Assembly (NCBI GenBank): GCA_034509735.1
Contig: JACGWO010000011.1
Location: forward strand, 12,123,866 to 12,187,865
DNA from: Sesamum alatum
Lineage: Eukaryota; Streptophyta; Magnoliopsida; Lamiales; Pedaliaceae
Length of the DNA: 64,000 nt
Direction of reading: 5' to 3'
Both the position numbers and the translations under genes were made by a program. Positions within the stretch are counted from its first letter, which is position 1; every line of letters starts with the position of its first letter. Of the stretch, positions 24,701 through 35,294 are shown piece by piece. The notes beneath the pieces were generated by a model. It worked only from the letters and a program-made list of their open reading frames with translations, had not been told where the DNA came from and did no database searches.

Positions 24701-25636
24701 ACTTAGTGAGGAAGTGCCGAAAGTGTCAAGAACATGCTAATGTCGCTCACGTACCAGCAGCAGATATGCAGCCTCTGCAGAGTCCTTGCCCTTTCGACCA
24801 GTGGGGATGGACATAGTAGGGAAACTTCCCCGAGCAACAGGTCAACGGGAGTACTTGCTAGTGGCAGTAGATTATTTTTCGAAGTGGGTGGAAGCAGAGG
24901 CATTAAGCAGGATAACAGAGAAAGAAGTCATCAAATTCGTCTGGAAAAATATCATATGTCGCTTCGGCATCCCCAGAGCCTTCATGATGGACAATGGCAC
25001 ACAGTTTTAGGGATTTAAATTTCGCCAATGGTGTGAGGAGCTGAAGAGAAAACAATACTACACGCGGTGGCAACACCGCAATCTAATGGCCAAGCAGAAG
25101 TGACCAACCGAATAATCCTCCAGAATTTAAAGACAAGATTAGAAGATGCTAAAGGCAATTGGGTAGAGGAGCTTCCAGGAATTCTATGGGCATATCGAAC
25201 CACCCCACGCCGGAGCACAGGGGAGACTCCCTTCACTCTAGTCTATGGATCGGAAGCCGTTATCCCGGTGGAGATTGGAGAGGAGACACTCCGAGTGAAG
25301 TGCTACGAGCTGACTAGCAACGAAAGTGAAAGAAGAGTCAACCTGGATTTTCTGGAAGAGCTAAGGAGCAGCGCGAATGTCAGAACGGAAGCATACAAAA
25401 CGTTGATGGCAAGATCCTACAACGATAAAGTTAGACATCGAGACTTCCAAGTGGGCGACCTCGTTTTGAGGAGGGCTGACGCCACAGGGAACATTGGGAA
25501 GCTGGACGCCAAGTGGATCGGGCTGTATCAAGTGATTGAGATTGTGGGGAAAGGAACGTACCGCCAGCAGAAATTGGATGGAAAAGAAGTACCACGTACA
25601 TGGAATGTGGTTAACTTGAAGAAGTATTTTGTGTAA
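21790..25636 (+). pseudogene. pol of the gypsy element (PR-RT-RH-aRH-INT)
   Basis: Aspartic protease (LIDSGSSADILF) near 21900. Reverse transcriptase runs from about 22600 with CIDFTDLNRACPKDSYPLPR and the catalytic YIDDM near 23105. The gypsy RNase H is near 23440-23640, the archaeal-type RNase H (MFVDGSS, NNEAEYEAL, YSDSQLVVKQ) at about 23930-24300. Integrase follows with a zinc-binding region (CRKCQEHA), core motifs (VDYFSKWVEAE, MMDNGTQF) and a C-terminal domain ending at 25636. Lesions: TAA 23316-23318, TAA 23640-23642, a frameshift near 23690, a frameshift near 24785, TAG 25008-25010 and another shift before 25067. Confidence 0.9.
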
Positions 25637-25760
25637 ATTTTTTCACGCTTTAAGTTGTATGAAGGTTATAATGTAATACTTTTTCGTACCTCAAATTGTG
25701 GTAATGAAATTTCCTTTTTTGAGAAGTTCTTGTCGCCTATATGTTTTATTTTTTACAAAA

Positions 25761-26050
25761 AGAGGGATTGCCCCGAGATAATAAAGAGAGGGACTGCCTC
25801 TCACAGGGGGATTGCCCCGAGATAATAAAGAGAGGGACTGTCTCTCACAGGGGGATTGCCTCGAGATAATAAAGAGAGGGACTGCCTCTCACAGGGGGAT
25901 TGCCCCGAGATTATAAAGGGAGGGACTGCCTCTCATAGGGGGACTGCCCCTAATGCTTAATAGCATAATTCAAAGGGAGGGACTGCCTCTCATAGGAGGA
26001 CTTCCCCTAACATCAAAAACATTGTCTAAAAGAGAGGGTTTGCCTCTCAG
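25761..26050 (+). repeat. 44-bp tandem repeat between pol and the antisense gene
   Basis: Units begin at 25761, 25805, 25849, 25893 and 25937, exactly 44 bases apart. Each contains ATTGCCCCGAGATAATAAAG and GAGGGACTGCCTCTCA. The fifth and later units decay. The half-units GGGATTGCCCC and GGGACTGCCTC can form small hairpins. Confidence 0.92.
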
Positions 26051-26220
26051 AGATATTAAAATATGATATAAAATAAACATAAGATTTTTTATTAAAGGTC
26101 CAATGTTGGAAGGAAAGGAACAATGCTGAAAACTAGATTTATAAAAAATAAGTACTAATAATGTTAAATAAACCCTAAACGTATCTAGAATCTATGGGAA
26201 GAAATTCAAGTAAATAAATC

Positions 26221-27884
26221 CTAAAGACTAACTAATTCTTCTCTATGACAAGAGGGCAGGTTTCCACTAACAGGAGTCTCATCGACCACATCATCGGCAA
26301 TCTCGCCTTCTCCATCCTCATCCCCTTCCTCATCAGGAACCTTAGGATCGAGAAACATAAAATCTTCATCACCAAACCGACCACTGTTCCTCAATGTGGC
26401 GCGACACTGCCTGATTACTTGATCATGCACCTCGCTAGCCTTGCTGAGAACAACTTGGTGGAATTCCTCTGAGTCCACATACTTCTCCTTGAAGTCATCC
26501 CGCACACGTTCCAAGTATGCCTTGCCAGCATCAGACTTCAGGGAAAGTCTTCCCCGAGGCAACCTCCCGGTTGAAGCTTTCCTTCCACTTGAGTTGTTCA
26601 GCGGAGGCAGCCTTGAGCTACTCTTGACAGCGCTCCAAGTTTTTCCGGGCGTCTTCAGAGGCGTCCTTCAGGCGTTCAATCTCCTGCTCATGGTTACTCA
26701 ACCGCAGCTCAGTAGCTTCTGCTAAGTTGATAACCTAACAGGATATACCTCAATTAGACACATAAGGACAAAAAATGAAGCATCAACAAAAATTATAAAC
26801 AACATACCCTGACAGCTTCGCCTTGCATAAGACGAGTGAGGGTGACTGTGGGGAGGGCGCCAAGTAGCGTCACATCATAAGGACTCACTAGATCCCTGGA
26901 TCTTTTATGAGCAAGGTCCACGTCAGTTGCATCCCAAAAAGAAGAGATATCTCCCTGCCTGTTCTTCCCATAGGTGAAGAGACCTTTTCCTGCCCCATGG
27001 CGAGGAGGACCTGCTTCGCTTCCCCGGGGGCGTTTGGAGGCATTGCCTTCAGGAGGGGGGGAGGAGCGCCCCTCGTGGCGAGTTGAGGGCCCCGGGCGAT
27101 CCCGGGCCCGGGCAGGAGGTGAGCGCCAGCGACTGCTTTCTCCCCTCCTTGGCGGGGGCGGAGGAGGATGATGGGACCTTGAGGCATTCTCTTTGTCACG
27201 GAAATGATGGACATCGTGGAGGGAGATCTTCTTTCCTCCTACAAACAAGTCAACAAAAAAAGTGAGAAAGCGTCAAAAATTTTTTACAGAGCAAGTAAAA
27301 GCAGAAAGGTTAAATACCAGCAGACCCTAAAGTTTTGACGTCAAAGAGTTGGTCGAACAGCCCAACCCCGATGAAGGAGAGTCGAAGGTCAGGAACGGGG
27401 TCGGGCACAAAGGATGATTCCCCCCAAGGGGCAGTTAATCCCCAGGACGAGTCCTTTACGAATAGGAACTTCTCTTTCCAAGGATGAGGGGGAGTGTGAA
27501 ACCCGAGGAAAAGAATGATAAGTACACAGTAAAGAACCCAGGAGTGGGAAACTTGATCCTATCATCAATACTAGGCAACATGAGGGTGAATTCGGAAGAA
27601 GCGTTAACACTAGCTTCTAGAGAGCGGAACTCTTCAAAGCTCACACGACTATAGCAATTATCGACATCCATTATACGACAGCGAGATTTGGAGTGGGGGG
27701 CTGAAGAGGACTCAGTTCCATCTAAACCAGAGTCGACAAGATCAATTGGCAGGGGAGATAAGAGTGGGGGAGTTTCTCGGGAACTTGACTCAAAGGAGGG
27801 ATTTGGAGAAGGCGACGGACAAGTGGGAAGGTTCGGAATCGCTTCAATCACTTTGTGATCAAAGTCCACGATATCCGGACCCAT
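26221..27884 (-). pseudogene. Spliced antisense gene of the gypsy element (PF04195-like)
   Basis: Reading minus: exon A from ATG 27884 to 27318, with TPGFFTVYLSFFSSGFTLPL then WKEKFLFVKDSSWGLTAPWG, the signature of the plant 'putative gypsy type transposon' domain. An internal deletion joins the two blocks and shifts the frame. Intron 27317-27239 (GTATTT...TTGTAG) leads in phase to exon B 27238-26808, a basic Pro/Arg/Ser-rich linker. Intron 26807-26735 (GTATGT...GTTAG) leads in phase to exon C from 26734, a coiled-coil (LRLSNHEQEIERLKDASEDA) and then LKSDAGKAYLERVRDDF. Exon C has an in-frame TAG and a frameshift. The function of such antisense genes in Tat elements is unknown. Confidence 0.75.
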
Positions 27885-27951
27885 ACGAGAAGCTGAAAGA
27901 GGAGAGGAATCTAAGTTTATTACCGGAGCAGAAGAAGGTGGAGGAGGCGCC

Positions 27952-28101
27952 CCTCGGGCGGGGACCGGCCGAGGACCCGCACCTCGGCCAGATCCTGGCC
28001 GAGGGCTCGCGGCCCAGCCAGATCCAGGCCAAGGCTCCTCGCCTCGGCCAGATTCTGGTCGAGGCGGGCTGCCTCGACCAGTGCCACGCCGGGGCGTTCC
28101 C
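27952..28101. repeat. 30-bp GC-rich tandem repeat
   Basis: CTCGGCCAGAT-type units recur at a 30-base period (about 27982, 28012, 28042, 28072). It lies just upstream of the antisense gene start. The period is a multiple of three, so it may once have encoded a decapeptide repeat on the minus strand. Confidence 0.75.
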
Positions 28102-28620
28102 CGGCCCCGGCTCGGAGTTGATATTCTCCCCCACGGGATCCCGGCGTTGCTCTACATGACGCGGAAATTTTTTTTGGAAGAAAAACGAGGTCTTAAGTTT
28201 TTTTTTGAAAAATCTGGATTGAACGAATGAGTGTTTTTTTGAAGACACTAACATGAAGAGCGGAAAATTAAATGGAGCAGTGAAAGAGATGGAAAGCTAA
28301 ATACCCGAGCCAAAGCGTTTCGGCATTCTTTATTTTTTCTTTTTGGAGACGACGAAGGCAATAAGAGAAATCGGTACACAATGAAAAATTGAGGGTGGTT
28401 ACCTCCAATTTATATAGAGAGGAAAGAGTCCAAGTGAGAAAAGGAGTAACAAAGGAGAAGAATCCTAGTAGGAATAAAGTGCGTTTAAAAAAGGAGAGTT
28501 TGAAAAAAAGAAGACTCCCTGATTGAATAAGGAGAGCAAAAAAGAAGTCTATTCAAAGAAGAATTCGATTCAAAGTCAGTTTGTTGATTGGAACTTTCAG
28601 GTTTCCAAGGAAATTCCTGA

Positions 28621-28635
28621 AAGTCGGGGGGCTAC
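28621..28635 (+). other. Polypurine tract
   Basis: AAGTCGGGGGGCTAC lies directly before the 3' LTR. It is the site where plus-strand priming would start, and this form is common in Tat elements. Confidence 0.8.
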
Positions 28636-28998
28636 TGATGTGGAGAAAAACCATATAACCCTCAAAATTATTATAAATTGCACCAAGGCCCTCATTGGAA
28701 GTTGGGAGAAGTTAAAAGAGAAGTTATGAGGGAAGTTAAAAGAGAAGTTGTAAAGAAAATGGGCAAGCGAAATGACGGAAATGCCCTCAGCAGATCGATT
28801 TTAGGCCGTAGGTTCGAAGGGCAACGTTGTAATCTCACCCCCTAAAATTTACTATAAATAGGGGGTGAATTCATTGTAAACTTACTTTTTGAATGAATAA
28901 GAATAGCAACTTTTACATTTCATTACTTTTTTAAGCTTCCTAAATTGATTTGGTGCAAACGTGCGTAGACTACGTTTTTTCCGAATTACTCACCATCA
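28636..28998 (+). repeat. 3' LTR of the gypsy element
   Basis: TGATGTGGAG to CTCACCATCA, colinear with the 5' LTR. It keeps the TATA motif (CTATAAATAG near 28852-28861) that the 5' LTR lost. Confidence 0.93.
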
Positions 28999-30629
28999 AC
29001 CGCCTATTAACTTTGTATTCCATTTTTATCCCTATTTTGCTCACTTTTTTTTTACAAATTTGTCCCTCGTTTTGTCTTAATTTTCAAGAGCTTATTTATT
29101 GTTCTGACGCATGTTTGGTGGGTTTTATAAATGCAAGTCCTCATTATATAAACCACCTCCATTGCCTTCTTCTCCCAAGTGTTGTTAGTAAGGGTTTCTT
29201 CTACATATTTTTTTGCCTTCTACTCCAAGTTGCTGTTAGTAAGGATTACTATACCCATTCACAAATTACTCATTTGTAATGAAAATTTTTCAAAGAATAC
29301 TTGGTGACAGAGTAGAGAAGAACTCGCAAAAACAAGTTGTGGGGATTTTGGTTTACCTGTTTGGTGTGGAAGAGGAATATACGTGCCTTGCTCGATGCTT
29401 TCTGGGTTGTCTTCGTTCCGCTGGTTCTAGATCTTAACAGTAGGGGTGAGTTGTGTAAAGAAGAGAAGGAAAATGATAGTCCTTGCTACTCCAACACTAA
29501 ACTTAAGGCTGATGTTATGCTTTAATGTAGATAAGGCAAAATTGTGAACTTGACTCTTATCCAATGTACAATATTGGATAGTATACCAACTAACATATTA
29601 ATCTTCCTATTACCTCTTACAATTACTACCACAAGTAAACATATTATGGATTAATTCAACAGGAGTTAGTACAAGAGATAGTAGATCCATACTATTTTAT
29701 GGTCTAATCCCATAAGTTATTCTAAACATGGCCTAAACGTACCATATAGCCTTGTTTACTGCATGGGATATGGGTGGAATGGCCCCCAAACCACACATAT
29801 CCCATGTTTACTACACATGATGACGGCCCGTAACAAATCCTTAAGACTTGGGAAAAAAACGTGGGATTGAGCTGAATAAGTAATCTGACCTGCGGTGTTG
29901 GATTACTAGGGCTCGTTTAGTTCGTGTGATAGGATTAGACATGATAGAATTGGGTAGGATGGAAAATTGAATGATGATTGATCACATCTTACATTACATT
30001 TTATTTAGTTTGAGGTATTGTATGTAGGATATCCCATTTGAAAATATAATGTGGTGTTTGGTTGAAGGGATTATAAAGTATGATTAAATGTAAAAGGACT
30101 AGTAATTGTATCCTCTTTTAATGTATTTACATTTTTATCAGCTTGTGAATGATAACTACAAACAAAAAAAAAAAAAAACTTTAAATTGTTTATTGAAATA
30201 CAATTGCTTAAAATAAAATGAATTTGTGAAATATTTCTTTTTTGTTCTATATTTATATGAAGTACAAGTTTAAAATATGCATTAATTTAGTAATTAATTA
30301 GAACTCAAATAACTTTCAAAAGTCCAAAGAGAAAGAAGTAATATTATTTATTATATTTTATTATTTAATTATTATTATTTGAAATATATTATTTTAATTA
30401 TGCATGTAATTCTCAAGTAACAAAAAATGCAATAAAAATAAATTTTAAAAAGTCAAAAGTTTGATTGTTGTTCGTAAGTAGAAGAAATAGACGGACAAAA
30501 AAAAGGGAGGAAAGAGGGGGGGGGGGGGGGGAAGTGGAGACAAAGAGAGAAAGAGCGGGGAAGGGTAAATGAGGACGAAAATTTTTAATACTAGTCTGTA
30601 ATAATTTGTGGGATTATGTATTCGACCTC

Positions 30630-31522
30630 TATGTTTTGAAAATTGGACTGGACCGACGGTTCAACTGGGAATTGGCCATGTGTCCCACCCAGCTCATAAG
30701 CACAAAATCGGTGTGAACCGATCAAAATTCGGGAAAATCGATCAAAATCGGTGACCCGATCAAACCGATTTTGACCTTACTTTTAAGAAAATTGAAAAAA
30801 GTAGTGAAATGTAAATGTTTTTTAAGCTTAATTTTTTTCATATTTATAGGCTCAGGTACTTAAACTTGACTTATATTTTTTCAATGTGGGACAATAAATT
30901 TAGCTTAAGCTATTCCTTATAAAGTGTTCAAACTTGACTTATAATTTTTCAATATGGGACAATAAATTTGGCTTAAACTTTTCCAAATTTATAACTAAAG
31001 TTCTTAAGCTTCTAAAGTCACTTTTTTTTAAACTTTCTTACCTTTCTTCTTCATCTACTCCGTTCTCATTTTCGCCAAGCTTCTCCAATCTTTTTTTTAA
31101 AAAAAATTATTATATGGAGGTACCGGTTGCTACCTCTATTTGATTAAAATCAAATTCAACTCCTCCCCAAATCTGTATTGTCTCTTTTTTTTCCCCCTTC
31201 CATCTTCAATATTATGTATGCAAATATTTTATTTTTTCTTTTCTCTTCTTCAATATTATGTATCAAACTCTTTTTTTACATGTGTTAATGTTGTCGGTTT
31301 GTTTACATATATTTATTTAAGTTTGTTTTTATTTTTATCATATTTTTGCTTAATTAATTGATATATAATGATTGGTATATTATGTGTGTATATATACATA
31401 TATATATATATATTAGGGTCCGAGTTAACCGATTTTTTTAATCCAGTTCAACAGATCGGACCAGTGACCCAATGACCCAGTAGCTTGACCGGTTCGATGT
31501 CCGGTCCGGTTCTGAAAACATT
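30630..31522. mobile_element. Inverted-repeat element with ACCGG-type ends
   Basis: The left end reads TATGTTTTGAAAATTGGACTGGACC and the right end is its inverse (GGTCCGGTTCTGAAAACATT). CCGGTT-like motifs are dense at both ends. Internal direct repeats (CTTGACTTATA..TTTTTCAAT.TGGGACAATAAATTT) occur at about 30858-30903 and 30930-30970. The target duplication is not clear, so the superfamily is uncertain. Confidence 0.5.
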
Positions 31523-31645
31523 GACCCACCTCATAGTAAGGATGCATTATCCCATAAATTTTGATAAATAAGACTGGACCCAGTATTAATACCGACCTCT
31601 AATAATGCTAACCAAATGTGTGATTGGGCATGATAAGTAATTTTA

Positions 31646-32083
31646 TGCTTAAATGCATTTTTGGTCCCGCAACTTAGGCTATTTGGCATTTTTGTCCTTT
31701 AACTTTCTAGGGTAGGATTTTGGTTCTTCATCTTTTTTGTTTTCATGATTTTAGTCCTTTTTTTTGCCAGAGTTCACCACTATCGCCAGAAAAAGACATT
31801 TTGAAATTGGGGCTTTTATTCCTATTGACCAATTTCTGCCAGCATTTTTTGTGCTTTAACTTTTTAGGATAGCATTTTGGTCCTGTATCTTTTTAATTTT
31901 CACGATTTCAGTCCTTCTTTTTGCTGGTGTTCACCCTTCTCGCCCGTGAAGGTGAACTCCTACTAACAAAAAGACTGAAATCGGGAAAATTAAAAAGAGA
32001 CATGACAAAAATGCTACCCTAGAAAGTTAAAGGACGAAAACGTCAAATGACCTAAGTTACAGGACTAAAAATACATTTAACCC
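31646..32083. mobile_element. Non-autonomous Mutator-like element, TTTTTGGTCC subfamily
   Basis: The inverted ends contain TTAAATG.ATTTTT.GTCC.G.AACTTAGG. They are flanked by AGTAATTTTA at 31636-31645 and again from 32084, a duplication of about 10 bases. Its internal palindrome includes CCTTTAACTTTCTAGGGTAG and its inverse. The element at 58129-58581 is a close relative. Confidence 0.8.
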
Positions 32084-32123
32084 AGTAATTTTATCATGTC
32101 TAACCACACTAACCAAACTGGAC

Positions 32124-33117
32124 CTAAAATAACTATAGTCCATTCACAAATAATTAACATATATAATTACAAAAACAAAAAAGGGGTTTCAATTAATGAT
32201 AACTAACTAATGATGCACCTCCTCCAACTTTGATTCAGACAAAACGTGTTGATCGCAATTTACCGACGTCGTGCTTAACTAATTATAATCAAGAAATAAA
32301 AATAAAAACTTTAATTTTGATGATTAATATATATATAGGAGAGAGCTTGTGTGTGTTGATATGTTCCAAAAATCTAGGATTATAAATGAGAGGATGATTT
32401 CAATATATATATATATATATATATGAATATGCTATAGGTATTGGGACGATTTTGCGACGAAAGTAAAGCTGTTAGAATTACAACGGAATCTGTGACGGAC
32501 TTTTAGATGGTCAAATAACACGAATATTGTGACAGTATGCGCAATGAAAGAATATTACTATGGTTTTTCAACGAATATACGGCCAATGCAAACTCCATCG
32601 AAAATAGTGTGCTCTAACTGACGACAAAGAACAAATTGTAGCAATTTTTTTGCAAATTGCGATGGAATTTTCAATAAATTTACGACGTTAAGCAAGTATA
32701 AGTGTTATCCGTCACAAAAACAAATTTCTTTCGTGGAATCTGTCGCAACTTTGTGATCAAAGAAGTCCATCGCAAATACCGTCACAAAAATTGGACAAGT
32801 TGCAACATATTTAGCGAGGGTTATGACAGAATTGACTCCCTCCAAATCGCACCAAATTTGAGGTAGATCTAGCTACTACGTGGTCGTCGCTAAGTTTTCG
32901 TCGCCATTTGCCGATGAATTTGCGACAACCATGTTGTATCTAGTGTACCCATCCCAAATTATTTGCAATTGGGGACGTTTATTGACATATCTCGAAAGTC
33001 TGTCGCTATTGATCGAGTCTTTTGTATGTCATATTACTACAGTCTATAGGCATGTCCATACCCTGTGTCACTGTGTCTGCATACAAATTATATATGTGTG
33101 TTTTGTATGTTGAATAA
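32124..33117. other. Intergenic; possible CACTA-like subterminal remnant
   Basis: From about 32437 to 33010 short motifs such as TTTGCGACGA, TGTGACGG and GTCGCAA recur in both orientations. They resemble the subterminal repeats of the CACTA element at 53959-57947. No CACTA end or transposase piece is visible, so this is at most a fragment. A (TA)n run lies at about 32404-32424. Confidence 0.35.

Positions 33118-33148
<31 letters not shown>
33118..33148. repeat. (ATT)n microsatellite
   Basis: About ten ATT units directly abut the left end of the element that begins at 33149. Confidence 0.9.
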
Positions 33149-34235
33149 GGGTAACTCTCATTTTTGGTTTCATATATTAGCCTCAGTTCAATTTTGGTCC
33201 CGTTCATTGCAAAAATATCAATTTCAGGATAATATCTTTCGATTTGTCTCAATTTTGGTCACAACATCAGAAATTGACGAAAAAACATTAACTACCGTTA
33301 AAATGAGGCATATGCCCCTCACATGGTTCATATTTGGGGGAAGTATATTCATATAACGACATAAAATACGGGAAAAATCTTATATTAGGGTTCATACACG
33401 ATTTTTTTCTCTTCCTTCTTCACCCGAATTCCGCTTCCATTTATGAAAAAATGAAGTCAACAAGTGATTGGGCTTCTACCAAAGATCGATCTCTCATTGT
33501 TATTGTGGTAAGAAAGCATCTTTAATACGAATTCACATTATATTTTTTTTTTCAAATTTCAGCAAACATCAACATTTTTTTTGAAAAAAAAAACAAGAGG
33601 AAAAACTTACGGTAATCGGGTGCGGGAAAATCATTGAACTGTGGGTCTCGAAGGCTCATTCTTATTGCAATAATATGCTGCTCTTTCACTTCTTCCATGG
33701 GAGATTCGGAAAAAAAAAAAAAAAAAGAAGAAAGCGTTGCAAGGGTTTTTTGCAGAGAAAAGGGCAGAGATTTGGGGAAGAAATTAAGGTTACAAATCTG
33801 TGTCCGAGCAAAGCCAGGCTGTTACGCGCGTGGCAAATGAATCCCTCAAGAAATAACTCGTTAGTATTAACTAAATGCTTACGATCCTGCTTTGCCCAAT
33901 TAGGAGCTCTCAACCATTGTGCTTTTAACCCATTCTTGATCCGTTGTGGCCAGCCGCCCTACCTGCCAAAGGAGGGGCCCTAAAGGTCCACCAATCAAAA
34001 ACAAGAGGACTCTAAGCTCTCTCTATTTGAGTTAGCCCTGATCGCTCAGTTATCATACGCTCAGGGTTGTATACGAACCATGTGAAGGGCATGTGACTCA
34101 TTTTAATGGAAATTAACGTTTTTCGTTAATTTCTGACTGGGATCAAAATTGAGATAAATCGATATATATTCTCCTAAAATTGAGATTTTTGTAATGATTG
34201 AGACTAATATATGGGACCAAAAATGAGATTTACTC
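33149..34235. mobile_element. Mutator-like element with long inverted repeats
   Basis: The left GGGTAACTCTCATTTTTGGT and the right end ACCAAAAATGAGATTTACTC are inverse. The similarity extends about 150 bases inward on each side (through CAATTTTGGTC, AAATTAACGAAAAA and ACATTTTAATG-like blocks). The interior of about 750 bases holds short open frames I do not recognise. Both borders are trinucleotide microsatellites, so the target duplication cannot be read. Confidence 0.65.
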
Positions 34236-34243
34236 TTCTTCTT

Positions 34244-34336
<93 letters not shown>

Positions 34337-34345
34337 TTATTATTA

Positions 34346-34377
<32 letters not shown>
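34236..34377. repeat. (CTT)n-(ATT)n microsatellite
   Basis: About twelve TTC units are followed by more than thirty ATT units, starting exactly at the right end of the preceding element. The Ser-run and Tyr-run reading frame here is only the microsatellite. Confidence 0.92.
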
Positions 34378-34739
34378 GTGACCAACTAGCCATATGTTTT
34401 GACTACATGACATATGGTCATTCTTAAACTATACGAAAATTGCAATGACTAAGTTTTAGTAATCGTCGACCTGATAATCTCAACGTGATCTCATGCTTTC
34501 AATAATTAAATGGAAATGCCCATTTTCAAGTCGTCAAGTTTGATTATGAGATTCATCGTTTCATTCTTAAAAAATAAATAAAAAAGTTCGATTATGATCT
34601 TAAACCCTAACTTTTTAGCTTAATTAAATCCTGCACATCCGTTTTGTTAAGCATATTGTTGAATAGTGCTCGTGTTAATTATGCCTACCACTTCACTTTT
34701 CTTCCATTTCCTGCATCATTCATGTATAATTAAATCAAA

Positions 34740-35285
34740 GGGATAATTACATTCTCCACCATGAAGTTTGGTGTAATTACATGTAAACTTCTTGTAGTTT
34801 AGAAAAATTACATCTAGTACCCCTAAGGTCCGCTTCTGTCAAACAAATAGGTACCCCGTTGTCAAAATTAACTGAATTTATTAATATTAACAAAAAGATT
34901 AAATAAAAATTGATATTTATCCTCGATTTACTTATTACTAACTTATTGTAGGTCAAACAATTTTTTTTTTCTGATTAAACTACTCTTATAATGGTAAAGA
35001 TATGCCTCCTCACATGCATTAACGTGTGAAGATGTATAAGGGTAATTTGCATATACAAAGATTTATTTGATCTGCAAAAACTCAATAGTAAGTCAATCGA
35101 GGGTAAATATGAATTTTTATCCAATTTTTTTGTTAATGTCAACAAATTCGGTGAATTTTGACTAATTGAGGGACTTATTTATTAGACAGAAGCAAACCTC
35201 GGAAGTATTATATATAATTTTTCAAACTACATAAAATTTACGTATAATTATATTAAATCTCAGAGAAGAAGAGTGTAATTATCCC
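34740..35285. mobile_element. Non-autonomous Mutator-like element, GGGATAATTA subfamily
   Basis: The left GGGATAATTACATTCTCCAC and right GAGTGTAATTATCCC are inverse. A perfect 9-bp duplication TAAATCAAA lies at 34731-34739 and 35286-35294. The interior is palindromic over long stretches (for example GAAGCAAACCTCGGAAGTA against the inverse near 34815). Confidence 0.85.
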
Positions 35286-35294
35286 TAAATCAAA

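Larger units (their letters stand above)
19577..28998 (+). mobile_element. Ty3/gypsy retrotransposon, Tat lineage, full length but inactive
   Basis: It is bounded by two similar LTRs (TGATGTGG...ACCATCA) of 365 and 363 bp. The internal order is PBS, gag, protease, RT, RNase H, archaeal-type RNase H, integrase, tandem repeat, antisense gene, PPT. The order RT-RH-INT defines gypsy. The second RNase H (MFVDGSS...) and the antisense gene before the 3' LTR are hallmarks of the Tat group. The LTRs differ at about 15 substitutions and two indels counted by eye, so the insertion is not recent. Several frameshifts and stops destroy the polyprotein. No exact 5-bp target duplication is evident (TAACC left, ACCGC right). 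Confidence 0.93.
19413..29733. mobile_element. Tourist/Harbinger-like element split by a gypsy insertion
   Basis: The left end GGCCTTGTTTACTATAATTT at 19413 is matched in inverse at 29697-29733, ending ACATGGCC. Each end is bordered by TAA (19410-19412 and 29734-29736), the target duplication typical of PIF/Harbinger and Tourist elements. The Ty3/gypsy element occupies 19577-28998, leaving about 0.9 kb of host element. No Harbinger transposase is visible. Confidence 0.55.
29909..32123. mobile_element. Tourist/Harbinger-like element with nested insertions
   Basis: The left end GGGCTCGTTTAGTTCGTGTG is matched in inverse at 32095-32123 (CCACACTAACCAAACTGGACC), followed inward by GACATGATA on both sides. 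TA borders both ends, but a full TAA is seen only on the right. Inside lie a second inverted-repeat element (about 30630-31522), a Mutator-like copy (31646-32083), a G-run near 30518-30532 and AT-rich sequence. No transposase was found. Confidence 0.45.

Noticed and set aside
25764..26050. A CRISPR array at the regular 44-bp repeats
   Set aside because: The units are contiguous with no unique spacers, and the region lies inside a plant retrotransposon.
27389..27610. A separate short minus-strand gene (MLTLLPNSPSCC...)
   Set aside because: It is an off-frame reading of the antisense gypsy gene. The adjacent frame gives WKEKFLFVKDSSWGL.
29755..29820. A separate small hairpin transposon (GTTTACTGCATGGGATATGG and inverse)
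   Set aside because: The inverted pair is short and lacks a readable target duplication; it may be part of a neighbouring Tourist-like sequence.
34198..34389. Frames of serine-then-tyrosine or isoleucine-asparagine runs
   Set aside because: Pure translation of the (CTT)n-(ATT)n microsatellite.
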